From NCBI GenBank assembly GCA_003599535.1, contig QZKQ01000107.1, positions 1 to 41,059 on the forward strand: 41,059 nt of DNA. The letters run 5' to 3'. Below the pieces are notes generated by a model. That model was not told where the DNA came from and made no database searches. It was given only the letters and a program-made list of their open reading frames with translations. Shown here one piece after another: positions 16,166 to 24,815 of the stretch. The position numbers were made by a program, and so were the translations under genes. This stretch comes from Candidatus Zixiibacteriota bacterium (GTDB lineage Bacteria > Electryoneota > B3-LCP). The first letter of the stretch is position 1, and the number at the start of each line of letters is the position of its first letter.

Positions 16166-17230
16166 TCACCTTTTCTTATGAATGGGGTTTTTCCGATGTT
16201 GCGCCAGTTCAAAGGCCAGCCGGATGGCCCGGACCATGGATTTGGGATCGGCCATCAGCTTGCCGGCGATGTCAAACGCGGTGCCGTGGTCGGGGGAAGT
16301 CCGGGGAAAGGGCAATCCGCTGGTGAAGTTGACGGCCCGGCCGAAGGCCGCCATCTTGATGGGGATCATGCCCTGGTCGTGATACATGGCCAGGATGCCG
16401 TCGAAGCCGCGCCAGCGGGGGAACAGGGTGTCCGCGGGAAGCGGACCCTCTACCTGGAGGCGCTCGTAACGGGCCTGCTCCACGGCCGGGATGATCACCT
16501 GTGCTTCCTCGGCGCCGAAGATGCCGCCGTCGGAGGCGTGGGGATTCAGGGCGGTCACCGCCAGACGGGGGTTAGGGATATGGAACCAGGTATTCAGCGC
16601 TTCGTGCAGCGCCAGGATTTTATCCAGCACCAGGTCGGAGGTCAGCAATCCGCTGACCTGGCGCAGGGCCACGTGGGTGGTGGCCATGCCCACCCGCAGG
16701 CCTCCGGCGGTCAGGATCATGATGAAGCGGGTGACTCCCGCCAGGGTGGCGATCATTTCCGTCTGCCCCGGATACTTGTACCCGGCCATGTGCAGGGCTT
16801 CCTTGGATACCGGGGCGGTGACCAGGGCAGAGGCTTCGCCGTTCAGGCACGCCGACACTCCCCACAGGATGCCGCGCCCGGCCACCATGCCGGCTTCGGC
16901 CGAGATGCGGCCGTAGGAGGGCCGGCATTCGCGGGCGCCTTCCAGCTCCAGCACGGGTATGCCGGCATCAGGAGCCAAATCCCTGAGTGATTCCACCCGG
17001 TTAAGGGCCAGGGGTTCCCCCAGGGAAACGTTCAATTCGGTCAGCGCCGCATAGGGAGCGGCCAGGACCACGTTGCGCCGCTGGCGTTCCGGCAGGAGCG
17101 CCAGGGCCTTCAGGGTGACTTCCGGCCCGACCCCGTTGGGATCGCCGCAACTGATGATGAGGGGAAGCAAAAGACCACGTCCTGTCTTGCGGGGGCCGGG
17201 CGTAGCGCCCGATCCCGCCGGGTGAACCAT
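16166..17230 (-). CDS. pdxA: 4-hydroxythreonine-4-phosphate dehydrogenase PdxA
   Basis: The protein has up to 354 residues. PdxA motifs are present: ISCGDPNGVGPEVTLKAL near the start, VTAPVSKEAL, the metal-binding TALNPHASDGG and AMYHDQGMIPIK, and FTSGLPFPRTSPDHGTAFDIAG. It oxidises 4-phosphohydroxy-L-threonine in DXP-dependent vitamin B6 synthesis. The predicted promoter (17242-17270) would start transcription only about 5 bases before ATG 17230, so translation from TTG 17170 (AGGA upstream) is a serious alternative and gives the usual family N-terminus. It heads the operon pdxA-S41 protease-thiL. Confidence 0.93.
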   Translation of the reverse strand: MVHPAGSGATPGPRKTGRGLLLPLIISCGDPNGVGPEVTLKALALLPERQRRNVVLAAPYAALTELNVSLGEPLALNRVESLRDLAPDAGIPVLELEGARECRPSYGRISAEAGMVAGRGILWGVSACLNGEASALVTAPVSKEALHMAGYKYPGQTEMIATLAGVTRFIMILTAGGLRVGMATTHVALRQVSGLLTSDLVLDKILALHEALNTWFHIPNPRLAVTALNPHASDGGIFGAEEAQVIIPAVEQARYERLQVEGPLPADTLFPRWRGFDGILAMYHDQGMIPIKMAAFGRAVNFTSGLPFPRTSPDHGTAFDIAGKLMADPKSMVRAIRLAFELAQHRKNPIHKKR

Positions 17231-17241
17231 CCTTTACGGAT

Positions 17242-17270
17242 AATTTACAGATTTTGCCGGTAAAAGTCAA
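17242..17270 (-). promoter_or_regulatory. pdxA operon promoter
   Basis: On the minus strand TTGACT (17270-17265), 17 bases, TAAATT (17247-17242). Transcription would start near 17235. Confidence 0.6.
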
Positions 17271-17500
17271 GCGAAAGACCGCAGCGATTTGGGGTCTCCG
17301 GGGGTTCCGGCGCGGGGTTGCGGAAGGACTGTGAGGCCGCCGCGCGCCGGGCCGGGATGGGGAACCATTGCCTCCCTCCCCCCGTTAAAATATACGGAAG
17401 AACGGAACAAATTTACAACCTCATGCCGAGGCCGGGGGAAACTCGCGGCCCCGCCCCGCCTTCCCCTACCCTCCTCACCTCCGAAGTTTGCCTCGTATTT

Positions 17501-18082
17501 ATGATACAACCTTCGGAACTATCCAGCGGAGACCAGGTGGACTTGAACGAAGAGCTGAGCGGTAGCGAGCGGGTGTACGACGGCAAACTGTTGCAGGTGT
17601 ACCGGGACGTTGTGCGGCTGGCCGACGGCCACGAAGAAATCCGGGAGGTCATCCGGCACCCGGGCGCGGCGGTGGTCGTCCCCTACCTGGGCGGAGGCCG
17701 GGTCATCGCGGTGCGGCAGTACCGCCATCCTCTCGCGCGGGTAACCCTGGAATTTCCTGCCGGGCGCCTGGATCCGGAGGAAGATCCCCAGGACTGCGCC
17801 CGCCGCGAACTGGCCGAGGAGACCGGGTACACCGCCGGGCGGTGGGAGATCCTGTTCCGCATGCACCCGGCGCCGGGCTACGCCGACGAACTGCTGGTGA
17901 TCTACCTGGCCCGGGATCTGCAGGAAGGCCCCAACCACCCCGACGAGGACGAACAGGTCCTGGTGGAGACGGTGGATCTGGATTTCCTGGTGAACGAGTT
18001 CCGCGGCGGCCGGCTGACCGATTCCAAAACCGTGGCCGCCCTGCTCTACCTGCGGGCCTTTCCTGAAACCCTGGAACCGTAG
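17501..18082 (+). CDS. NUDIX hydrolase, ADP-ribose pyrophosphatase type
   Basis: The protein has 193 residues. It has a complete NUDIX box GRLDPEEDPQDCARRELAEE followed by TGYTA (Gx5Ex7REUxEExGU), preceded by the ADPRase-type beta strands (VVVPYLGGGRVIAVRQYRHP, LEFPAG) and followed by PGYADELLVIYLARDL. These are features of the NudF/ADP-ribose pyrophosphatase group, which hydrolyse ADP-ribose to AMP and ribose 5-phosphate. ATG 17501 is the only sensible start in the frame; no SD is visible and TATGAT spans the start, so a leaderless transcript is possible. It is divergent from pdxA. The 270-base gap holds the pdxA promoter and a weak TTGCCT-N17-TATACG candidate (17368-17396) for this gene. 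Confidence 0.87.
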   Translation: MIQPSELSSGDQVDLNEELSGSERVYDGKLLQVYRDVVRLADGHEEIREVIRHPGAAVVVPYLGGGRVIAVRQYRHPLARVTLEFPAGRLDPEEDPQDCARRELAEETGYTAGRWEILFRMHPAPGYADELLVIYLARDLQEGPNHPDEDEQVLVETVDLDFLVNEFRGGRLTDSKTVAALLYLRAFPETLEP

Positions 18083-18149
18083 AGCCGGTTCGGATAGTCC
18101 TGAACCACGCTCCGCCATGGCCATTTTCCGGCGAATAGCCTTACGATCT

Positions 18150-18190
18150 TTTAGCCGCGATCCGTCAACCGACGGATGGCCCATCGAATC
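18150..18190. repeat. Degenerate copy of the ATCCGTC-n4-GACGGAT palindrome
   Basis: ATCCGTCAACCGACGGAT followed by GGCCCATCGAAT matches the better copy at 19615-19654, including the sequence on its right side (GGCCC, then CGAA and GTGAA). The rest of 18083-18255 shows no coding or RNA feature. Confidence 0.6.
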
Positions 18191-18255
18191 AGTGAATCAT
18201 TTCCGCGCCCTCCGGACAGGTTTTGGCCGCCGGGCCGCGGGAGCGTAAAATTTGC

Positions 18256-18284
18256 TTGACATTGGCTTCGGGATTTCTTATCTT
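18256..18284 (+). promoter_or_regulatory. Promoter upstream of the phoH leader
   Basis: TTGACA (18256-18261), 17 bases, TATCTT (18279-18284). Transcription would start near 18291. Confidence 0.6.
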
Positions 18285-18289
18285 ATAAC

Positions 18290-18473
18290 TGCGGGATTGC
18301 CGTCAATGGTCCCGCCTGACCGCCACCGGAGGACGATTTCTGATTTCTGCGCCTCTCCCGCGCCGCCTGTGCGGCCGGCCCGGGGGAAAGAAGCATCCAT
18401 CAGAGGGTGACCGCCCCCAGAGACCCGCTCTAACCGTCCGCCGTCGCCGACGGCCTTAGAGCGTTTTGTTTTT
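18290..18473 (+). ncRNA. Structured phoH leader or independent small RNA ending in a terminator
   Basis: Starting from the promoter at 18256, the first bases form a GCGGGA...TCCCGC hairpin (18290-18315). About 180 bases later comes a strong terminator hairpin: CGCTCTAA (18426-18433) pairs with TTAGAGCG (18456-18463) around an inner CCGTC/GACGG stem, followed by TTTTGTTTTT (18464-18473). The unit has the size and layout of a small RNA gene. Because it lies 56 bases before the phoH ATG, it could instead be an attenuator controlling phoH. I do not recognise an RNA family (no SRP, RNase P or tmRNA signature). Confidence 0.4.
18426..18473 (+). terminator. Intrinsic terminator ahead of phoH
   Basis: A perfect 8-bp outer stem, an inner 5-bp stem and a T-rich tail (TTTTGTTTTT). 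It sits between a promoter and phoH, with no ORF in between. Confidence 0.75.
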
Positions 18474-18528
18474 ACCCCAACCCAGACAACGAGGCATCAC
18501 TACGGAGAAAAACACCCAGAATCCCGCG

Positions 18529-19590
18529 ATGAGTGGGACGGATTCCGCTGCCGAACGCGCCCAGATCCCCCTGAAAGAAGGGGAGCTGTTCACCCTGGCG
18601 GGAGTCCACGACCGCAACCTGAAGGTGTTGCGGGCCTGCCTGGCGGCCAAGATCATCGCCAACAGCGAGGCCATCGTCCTGACGGGCCACCCCGAGGAGA
18701 TCCTGGAAGCCCAGAACGTCGTCGAGGAGCTGCTGAAGATCGGGCGGCGCCGCGGCGTGGTGGAAGGGGAGGACGTGGAAACCGTTCTGCGCATCATGTC
18801 CCGCGGCGAGCAGTTGGAAGCGCGGGAAATCCCCTCCGGATACTCCAACATCGAGACCCCGGAAAAGCGCATCTACCTGCGCACCCCCAACCAGGAACGG
18901 TACTACCAGGCCTCGCTGGTCAACGACATGGTCTTTGCCATCGGGCCGGCGGGCACGGGCAAGACCTACCTGGCCGTGGCCATGGCGGTGCAGGCCCTGA
19001 CCCGCCACCAGGTCAAGCGCCTGATCCTGGTGCGCCCGGCGGTGGAAGCGGGGGAGAACCTGGGCTTCCTGCCCGGCGACCTGAAAGAGAAGGTGGACCC
19101 CTATTTCCGCCCCCTGTACGACGCCCTGATGGAGATGGTCCCCACCGACCGGGTCAAGCGCATGATCGAGCGCAACGTCATCGAGGTGGCGCCGCTGGCC
19201 TACATGCGCGGCCGCACCCTGTCGGACGCCTTCGTCATCCTGGACGAGGCCCAGAACACCACCCGCGAACAGATGATGATGTTCCTGACCCGCCTGGGAG
19301 CGCGCTCCAAGACGGTCATCACCGGCGACCGCACCCAGATTGACCTGCCCCGCAAGGAAGATTCCGGGCTGCTGGCGGTGCCCCGCATCCTGCGCAATAT
19401 CCCCGGGATCGCCTTCATCGAGCTGCAGGAAGCCGATGCCGTGCGCCACCCCCTGGTGCGGCAGATCATCAAGGCTTACCAGGTGTGGCGGGAAAACGGG
19501 ACAGAGGAGGGCGACGGAGCCGGTGCTCCGGCCGCCGCCGAAACCCCTCTGGAGACGCCCCCGGCGCGAAGCGAAGACTCCAGGACGTAA
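18529..19590 (+). CDS. phoH: PhoH-family ATPase
   Basis: The protein has 353 residues. It has Walker A GPAGTGKT (139-146), Walker [13 protein letters not shown] (about 234-245) and the family motifs [30 protein letters not shown] and [11 protein letters not shown]. The N-terminal ~100 residues are the usual PhoH-like KH-type region. The last ~30 residues are an Ala/Pro/Glu-rich tail. It is a cytoplasmic ATPase/RNA-helicase-like protein linked to ybeY in many bacteria. ATG 18529 lacks a close SD (CGGAG lies 22 bases up); longer starts such as TTG 18466 overlap the terminator tail and are unlikely. It is followed by ybeY and a CorC/YbeX-like gene, the conserved order. Confidence 0.92.
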   Translation: MSGTDSAAERAQIPLKEGELFTLAGVHDRNLKVLRACLAAKIIANSEAIVLTGHPEEILEAQNVVEELLKIGRRRGVVEGEDVETVLRIMSRGEQLEAREIPSGYSNIETPEKRIYLRTPNQERYYQASLVNDMVFAIGPAGTGKTYLAVAMAVQALTRHQVKRLILVRPAVEAGENLGFLPGDLKEKVDPYFRPLYDALMEMVPTDRVKRMIERNVIEVAPLAYMRGRTLSDAFVILDEAQNTTREQMMMFLTRLGARSKTVITGDRTQIDLPRKEDSGLLAVPRILRNIPGIAFIELQEADAVRHPLVRQIIKAYQVWRENGTEEGDGAGAPAAAETPLETPPARSEDSRT

Positions 19591-19614
19591 CCGTTACGTT
19601 TTCCCCGGCAGCGC

Positions 19615-19654
19615 TTCGGAGGGCCATCCGTCAGCCGACGGATGGCCCTCCGAA
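19615..19654. repeat. Perfect 18-bp stem palindrome after phoH
   Basis: TTCGGAGGGCCATCCGTC (19615-19632), loop AGCC, then the exact reverse complement (19637-19654). There is no T-tract. Related copies lie at 18150-18190 and, diverged, at 40021-40060. This looks like a REP-type element, possibly stabilising the phoH mRNA 3' end. Confidence 0.8.
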
Positions 19655-19737
19655 ATGGTGAACCTTTGCCGGCGAACGCGTAAGCCCCGGGTTCGTTCGA
19701 CCATCCGGGATCCAAACCGTCAGATACAAAATTTTCC

Positions 19738-19766
19738 TTGTTTTGGCGGCAGATTTGTGGTATATT
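19738..19766 (+). promoter_or_regulatory. ybeY promoter
   Basis: TTGTTT (19738-19743), 17 bases, TATATT (19761-19766). It would start transcription near 19773 and rules out the TTG at 19738 as the ybeY start. Confidence 0.6.
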
Positions 19767-19824
19767 AAAAGTTGCTCCTGACTTGGCCAATCCCGATACC
19801 CTTCGTCCCCGACCCCGCCGGAGC

Positions 19825-20247
19825 GTGCGCGTCTTCACCGCGCATCCCTACGGTCAGGCGGACGAAAAACGCCTGGGATCCCTGGCCCGGCGCCTGCTGC
19901 GGCAGGAAGGCTGGGACCTGCAGGTCCACGTCATCGTGGCCGACGACGCGGAACTCGCCCGGCTGCACGCACAGTTCCTGGGCGACCCCGAGCCCACCGA
20001 CGTAATGGCTTTCCCGGGGGATCCCGATGACGGGACGCCGGGGGAAATCTATGTCAGCCTGGACCAGGCCCGGGAGCAGGCCCTGGAGGACGGCGAGCCG
20101 GTGCAGAAGGCGCTGGAGCGCCTGGTGGTGCACGGCCTGCTGCACCTGGGCGGCTGGCGCGATGATTCCGAAGACGAACGGCGCGCCATGCTGGAGCATG
20201 GAGAACGGTACCTGTCCGGGCCGTACGACGTCCTGCCGGGGGGGTAA
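19825..20247 (+). CDS. ybeY: Endoribonuclease YbeY (rRNA maturation factor)
   Basis: 140 residues from GTG 19825, where homology should begin (VRVFTAHP). TTG 19783 is an alternative; the ORF open to TTG 19738 overlaps the promoter. The metal site reads HGLLHLGGWRDD: H103 and H107 are present, but the third ligand of the common HGxLHLxGYDH motif is Asp113. This variant is known from other groups, including Bacteroidetes-like YbeY proteins, and should still bind metal. DVMAFPGDPDDGTPGEIYVS is the usual central segment. YbeY processes 16S rRNA ends and takes part in ribosome quality control. It follows phoH by 234 bases with its own promoter and precedes the CorC-like gene. Confidence 0.85.
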   Translation: MRVFTAHPYGQADEKRLGSLARRLLRQEGWDLQVHVIVADDAELARLHAQFLGDPEPTDVMAFPGDPDDGTPGEIYVSLDQAREQALEDGEPVQKALERLVVHGLLHLGGWRDDSEDERRAMLEHGERYLSGPYDVLPGG

Positions 20248-20286
20248 TGTATCAGAATAGCATTAAAAAGCAATAGTTTAACGCTT

Positions 20287-21588
20287 GTGGAAGATGGTTT
20301 AAGCGCCGGATTTCTGCTTCTGGCCATGGGAGTGCTCCTGGCCCTTTCCGCCTTCTTTTCGTCGGTGGAAACGGCTTTCTTCTCCCTGCCGCAGAGCATC
20401 CTGGCGGAATTGAAAGAATCGCAGGATCCCCGGGCCCGGCGGGTTGTCCGCCTGCTGGACCGCCCCAAGGAGCTGCTCATCACCATCCTGACTGCCAACA
20501 GCCTGATGAATGTGGCCCTGGCGGTCCTGGCTGCCGTGCTGACGCTGCGCCTGGCGGAAGCCACCGGGTTCCCCCTGGGCCTGGGACTGGCCCTGGAAGT
20601 GGTCGTCATCACCGGGATCATCCTGATCATGGGCGAGATCACGCCCAAGATCATGGCCTTAAAGCACGCCCGCACCTGGACGTTGTGGACGGCCATGCCC
20701 ATAGACCTGGTTTGCCGCCTGCTGAAGCCGCTGACGATAGTCCTGAACCTGCTGTCCGGCGGCGTCTCCCGGGCCATGGGCGTGGAACGCCGGCGCCTGA
20801 GCCTGTCGGAAGACGAGATCCGCGCCCTGGTGGAAGTGTCCGAAGGCCGCGGGGCGCTGGAAGCCGAGGAGAAAGAGATGATCCAGGGGATCTTCGAATT
20901 CTCCGAGACCACCGTCCGGGAAATCATGGTGCCGCGGGTCGATATCATCAGCCTGCCCCTGACCGCCAACCTTGATGACGTCATCCGCGTGCTGAAGGAA
21001 GAGGGCCATTCCCGCCTGCCCATCTACCACGACAACCTGGACAACATCGCCGGCATCATCCATGTCAAAGACCTGCTGCCCTACATGCAGAACGGGGAAA
21101 TCAAGGTGGAGCTGGCCGATGTCCTGCGCCTGGCCCATTTCGTGCCCGAGGGCAAAAAGATTGACGACCTCCTGCGCCAGTTCCAGTTGGAAAAGTTCCA
21201 CATGGCCATCGTGGTGGACGAGTACGGCGGGACCGCGGGCCTGGTGACCCTGGAGGACGTCCTGGAAGAGATCGTGGGGGAAATCCAGGACGAGTACGAC
21301 GCTGAGATCCCGCTGTTCCAGAAGCTGGACGACAACACCCTTCTGGCCGATGCGCGGATCAACATCTGGGAAGTCAACGAGATCCTGGGGGATCGGTTGA
21401 TCCCGGAAGAGGAAGATTACGACACCCTGGGGGGGTTCATCTTTTCGCTGACGGGCAATCTGCCCCGGCCCAAAGAGAGTTTCGATTACGGGGATCTGCA
21501 TTTCGTGGTCGAGGAGCTGTCCGGCAAACGGATCGGCACGATCCGCATCGAACGCCGCCCGCGCCTGGAAGAGCAGGGCGCTTCCTGA
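20287..21588 (+). CDS. CNNM-CBS-CorC/HlyC domain membrane protein
   Basis: The protein has 433 residues from GTG 20287; no convincing SD is seen, so the start is tentative. Residues 1-190 form the CNNM/DUF21 membrane domain (ALSAFFSSVETAFFSL, LTANSLMNVALAVLAA, IILIMGEITPKIMALKHA). A CBS pair follows (about 215-335: VREIMVPRVDIISLPL, HSRLPIYHDNLDNIAGIIHVKD, MAIVVDEYGGTAGLVTLEDVLEEIVGEI), then a CorC_HlyC domain. Such proteins are Mg/Co-related transporters or efflux regulators. Being next to phoH-ybeY mirrors the phoH-ybeY-ybeX cluster, though this one keeps the membrane domain, as in many non-proteobacteria. Confidence 0.9.
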   Translation: MEDGLSAGFLLLAMGVLLALSAFFSSVETAFFSLPQSILAELKESQDPRARRVVRLLDRPKELLITILTANSLMNVALAVLAAVLTLRLAEATGFPLGLGLALEVVVITGIILIMGEITPKIMALKHARTWTLWTAMPIDLVCRLLKPLTIVLNLLSGGVSRAMGVERRRLSLSEDEIRALVEVSEGRGALEAEEKEMIQGIFEFSETTVREIMVPRVDIISLPLTANLDDVIRVLKEEGHSRLPIYHDNLDNIAGIIHVKDLLPYMQNGEIKVELADVLRLAHFVPEGKKIDDLLRQFQLEKFHMAIVVDEYGGTAGLVTLEDVLEEIVGEIQDEYDAEIPLFQKLDDNTLLADARINIWEVNEILGDRLIPEEEDYDTLGGFIFSLTGNLPRPKESFDYGDLHFVVEELSGKRIGTIRIERRPRLEEQGAS

Positions 21589-21630
21589 TGGGGAGCGGCC
21601 TCCACGAGACCCTGACTTCGCGCTTCGCGC

Positions 21631-22194
21631 ATGAAACCGACGCCTGAAACCCCTCCAAAGAAGTTGAGGACTATCTGGGTCCGAATCGCCGCTTTCTTCC
21701 TGCGGCGCCAGTTGAAAACCGGCCCCGATGCCCCTCTGGATTTTGCCCGGCTCTTGAACGAGCCGAAGGACTGGCTGCTGGTTATGCCGGCAGAAGCGAA
21801 CGCCTTCGACGCGGCCCTGCCCCTGTGCCTGGACCTGTTGGAGCGCGTTCAGGGCATCCGTATGCACTTGCTGGTGCCCCACGATTTCCGCCACTGGATC
21901 ACAGTGAAAACGCCCATGCTGAAAGTGCATCCCTTTCATCCCCAGGATCTCATCTGGGGGCGCTTTCCGCGGCGTGCGCTGATCGAGCGACTGCATAACC
22001 TCAAACCCGACGTTGCCATGGATTTGAGCCCTCTGCCTACACCCCTGTCGCTGTACGCCTGCGCGCACAGCGGCGCGCAGGTGCGAGGGGCTATTTCCCG
22101 CAAGTACGGGGACGAAGTATTCAACTTCCTGGTCCAATCCGGAGCCGAGGACATCGGGGAACGGTACCGCACCCTGTTTGCGTACCTTTCCTGA
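21631..22194 (+). CDS. Conserved hypothetical, glycosyltransferase-9-like N-terminal half
   Basis: The protein has 187 residues. After a basic N-terminus (PPKKLRTIWVRIAAFFLRR) comes a Rossmann-like pattern: WLLVMPAEANAFDAALPLCL, MHLLVPHDFRHWI, KPDVAMDLSPLPTPLSLYAC and GAQVRGAI. This is reminiscent of the first domain of ADP-heptose LPS heptosyltransferase-like (GT9) proteins, but the second, nucleotide-sugar-binding domain is missing. It could be a short stand-alone family or a truncated gene. There is no good SD before ATG 21631. It lies 42 bases after the CorC-like gene and 7 bases before the radical SAM gene, so it is probably in one operon with them. Confidence 0.6.
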   Translation: MKPTPETPPKKLRTIWVRIAAFFLRRQLKTGPDAPLDFARLLNEPKDWLLVMPAEANAFDAALPLCLDLLERVQGIRMHLLVPHDFRHWITVKTPMLKVHPFHPQDLIWGRFPRRALIERLHNLKPDVAMDLSPLPTPLSLYACAHSGAQVRGAISRKYGDEVFNFLVQSGAEDIGERYRTLFAYLS

Positions 22195-22201
22195 GTTGTT
22201 A

Positions 22202-24808
22202 ATGTCTTTGGACACCCGAGAATTAGAGCAACAGTTTTTCCCCTTCGTCAAGAAGCCGGACCGCTACACCGGCGGGGAGCTGTACCTGCCTCCCTTGCCC
22301 GAGTCGCCCGAGATCCGGGCGGCCCTGGCGTTCCCCGACCTGTACGAGCTGGGGATGTCGTACCTGGGCCTGCGCCTCCTGCTACACCGCGCCCTGCAGG
22401 TGGAGGGGGTGGCGTGCGAGCGCGTCTTCATGCCCTGGTTCGACGCCGAGGCTCGCCTGCGCGCTCTGAACCTTCCCCTCTTCACCCTGGAAACCCGCAC
22501 CCCCCTGCGCGAGCTCGACCTGCTGGGCATCAACCTGCAGTACGAGTTGCACGCCACCAACGTCCTGGCCCTGCTCGATCTGGGCGGCATTCCCCTGCGC
22601 GCCGAGCACCGCTCCGAGTCCGATCCCGTGGTCCTCGGCGGCGGTCCTCTGGCCCTGCACGGGGAACCCTTCGCCCCCTTCTTCGACGCTCTGGCCTTGG
22701 GCGACGGTGAGGACCTCTTCCCGGAGATCCTGCATGTCCTGAAGGAGCAGAAGCGCCGGGGCGCCTCCCGCCGGACGACAGTCCGGGCGCTGGGGGATAT
22801 TCCCGGCGTGTACCTGCCCGGTTACTATCAGCCGCAGTACGGTCCGGACGGCCGCTTCCGGGGCATGAAGCGGCTGGACCCCGGTCTGCCGGAGGTCGTG
22901 TCCGCCCGCGTCACCCCCAGGCTGCTGCCCGAGCATTACCCCGCCAAGCCCCTGGTCCCCTCGGTGGAAGCCACCCACAACCGGCTGATCCTGGAGATCG
23001 CCCGGGGGTGCAGCCGAGGCTGCCGCTTCTGCGGCCCGGGCATGACCAACCGCCCGGTGCGCGAGCGGCCCGTGGCCGACATCGTGGCCGAAGCCGCCGC
23101 CGGGCTGGAAGCCACGGGGTACAGCGAAATCTCCCTGCTCTCCCTGTCCATCGCGGATTATTCCTGCCTGGAAACGCTGCTGGACGCTCTCCGGCCCATC
23201 CTGGAGGCGCGCCAGGTGTCCCTGTCGTTCCCCTCGCTGCGGCCCGACCGCTTCACCCCCCAGATGGCCGACCGCGCCGCGGCGGGGTCGCGCACCGGGC
23301 TGACCCTGGCCCCGGAAGCGGCCAGCGAACGGCTGCGGGCCATCATCAACAAGGAGACCACCGACCAGGACCTGCTGCGGGCCGTGCGCCTGGCCTACGA
23401 GCGCCGCTGGAAATCGGTCAAGCTCTATTTCATGGCCGGCCTGCCCGGGGAAACCGACGACGACCTCTACGCCATGGTGGACCTGGTGCGCGAGGTGGTC
23501 ATGACCGGCAAGGGGCTGGGAGGGCGCCACGTGACGGTGTCGGTCTCGCCCTTTACCCCCAAGCCGCACACTCCCTTCGAGCGTGAAGGGCAGGCGCCCC
23601 CGGAGGGTCTGCGCCGCCGCCTGGGCATTCTGACCTCCAGGTTCGGCCGCTGGCACGCGGTCAAGCTGGAGCTGCGCGACCTGGACGTCTCCCGCATGGA
23701 GGCGGCCATTGCCCGGGGCGACCGCCGCACCGCCGAGGCCATCGAGGCCTCTTTCCGTGCCGGTGGGCGCTTCGACGCCTGGACCGACGGCTTTTCCATG
23801 ACCCGCTGGGAGCAGGCCTTCCGCCAGGCGGGGCTGGATCCGGAAGCCGGCAGCCGGCGCATCCCGGAAGACGAACCGACCCCCTGGGATCACTTACAGC
23901 CCGGGGTGACGGAGGAGTTCCTGCAGAGCGAACGGGAAGCCGCCGCGGCGGCGGAATTCACCTCCGACTGCCGCCGCGACGTGTGCCACATGTGCGGCCT
24001 GCACCAGCGTTCTGACCTGCCCTGCCCAGAAATTCCCCGGCTGGAACCGTATATTCCTGCAGAGGCTGCTGCCTCGCCGCCCCCGGGGGAATTCCGCCGC
24101 TACCGGCTGACCTACCGCCGCCGGGAGGCGGCGCGGTACGTGTCCCACCTGGACGCCGTGGGGGTGCTGGAACGCGCCCTGCGCCGCCTGGGTCTGCCCC
24201 TGGAATTTACCCAGGGGATGAAGCCGCACCCCTGGCTGATCGCCTCGCCGCCCCTGCCCGTGGGTATGACCTCGCGGGCGGAGTACCTGGACTTCGGTCT
24301 GGCCGGCGATTGGACCCCGGACCGGATGGCGAACTTCCGGGAAGGGCTGCCCCCCGGCTTCGAAGCCGTGGACGTGGCGCCCCTGTCCGGCAAGGGGCTC
24401 AGCCTGGGATCGCTGAACGTGTTCCTCTACCGCGCTGAACCGGCCGCGGCCCGGCCGGCGGAGCAGATCGAAGAGCTGCAGCAGGCGGTGGAAGAATTCC
24501 TGGCCAGCGAAAGCGTCCTGTTGTTGCGTACCGGTCCACAGAAAGCCCAGCCCCTGGAGGCTCGCGGGGCGGTCTGGCGCCTGGAGGCCCAGGTCGGCGG
24601 CGCACTGTGGATCGGCCTGAAAACCTCGGGCGGCCCCACCCCCAAAGCCGTTGAAATCCTGGGCTGGCTGACTCGGGAAAGCGCCGATGAGATCATCTCC
24701 GGCTGGCGCCTGGAACGGGTGGAAATGGGCTGGGACCTGGAGGGCCGCCGCTTATCACCTTCTGAACCTGTAAATAGAGAGACACTGACCACGGGGGAGA
24801 GTACATGA
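22202..24808 (+). CDS. Radical SAM protein (TIGR03960-like) fused to a DUF2344 domain
   Basis: The protein has 868 residues from ATG 22202. Residues 1-240 are the family's N-terminal B12-binding-like Rossmann part (RAALAFPDLYELGMSYLGLR, PVVLGGGPLALHGEPFAPFF). The radical SAM cluster is C270-x3-C274-x2-C277 (ARGCSRGCRFCGPGMTNR), followed by a TIM-barrel domain to about 560. A short Cys stretch (RRDVCHMCGLHQRSDLPC) links to a DUF2344 domain from about 640 (YRLTYRRREAARYVSHLDAV, LEFTQGMKPHPWLIASPPLP). In many bacteria these are two adjacent genes next to RNase G; here they are one fused protein, with rng 7 bases downstream. The substrate is unknown; a role in tRNA/rRNA modification is often suggested because of the neighbourhood. 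Confidence 0.9.
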   Translation: MSLDTRELEQQFFPFVKKPDRYTGGELYLPPLPESPEIRAALAFPDLYELGMSYLGLRLLLHRALQVEGVACERVFMPWFDAEARLRALNLPLFTLETRTPLRELDLLGINLQYELHATNVLALLDLGGIPLRAEHRSESDPVVLGGGPLALHGEPFAPFFDALALGDGEDLFPEILHVLKEQKRRGASRRTTVRALGDIPGVYLPGYYQPQYGPDGRFRGMKRLDPGLPEVVSARVTPRLLPEHYPAKPLVPSVEATHNRLILEIARGCSRGCRFCGPGMTNRPVRERPVADIVAEAAAGLEATGYSEISLLSLSIADYSCLETLLDALRPILEARQVSLSFPSLRPDRFTPQMADRAAAGSRTGLTLAPEAASERLRAIINKETTDQDLLRAVRLAYERRWKSVKLYFMAGLPGETDDDLYAMVDLVREVVMTGKGLGGRHVTVSVSPFTPKPHTPFEREGQAPPEGLRRRLGILTSRFGRWHAVKLELRDLDVSRMEAAIARGDRRTAEAIEASFRAGGRFDAWTDGFSMTRWEQAFRQAGLDPEAGSRRIPEDEPTPWDHLQPGVTEEFLQSEREAAAAAEFTSDCRRDVCHMCGLHQRSDLPCPEIPRLEPYIPAEAAASPPPGEFRRYRLTYRRREAARYVSHLDAVGVLERALRRLGLPLEFTQGMKPHPWLIASPPLPVGMTSRAEYLDFGLAGDWTPDRMANFREGLPPGFEAVDVAPLSGKGLSLGSLNVFLYRAEPAAARPAEQIEELQQAVEEFLASESVLLLRTGPQKAQPLEARGAVWRLEAQVGGALWIGLKTSGGPTPKAVEILGWLTRESADEIISGWRLERVEMGWDLEGRRLSPSEPVNRETLTTGEST

Positions 24809-24815
24809 CATCCCA

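Noticed and set aside
18083..18255. tRNA or other known RNA gene in the gap after the NUDIX gene
   Set aside because: A GGTTCGG word is present but no acceptor, D or anticodon stem can be built around it.
20659..22251. 530-codon minus-strand ORF opposite the CorC-like gene
   Set aside because: Shadow of a GC-rich gene with clear CNNM, CBS and CorC domains on the plus strand.
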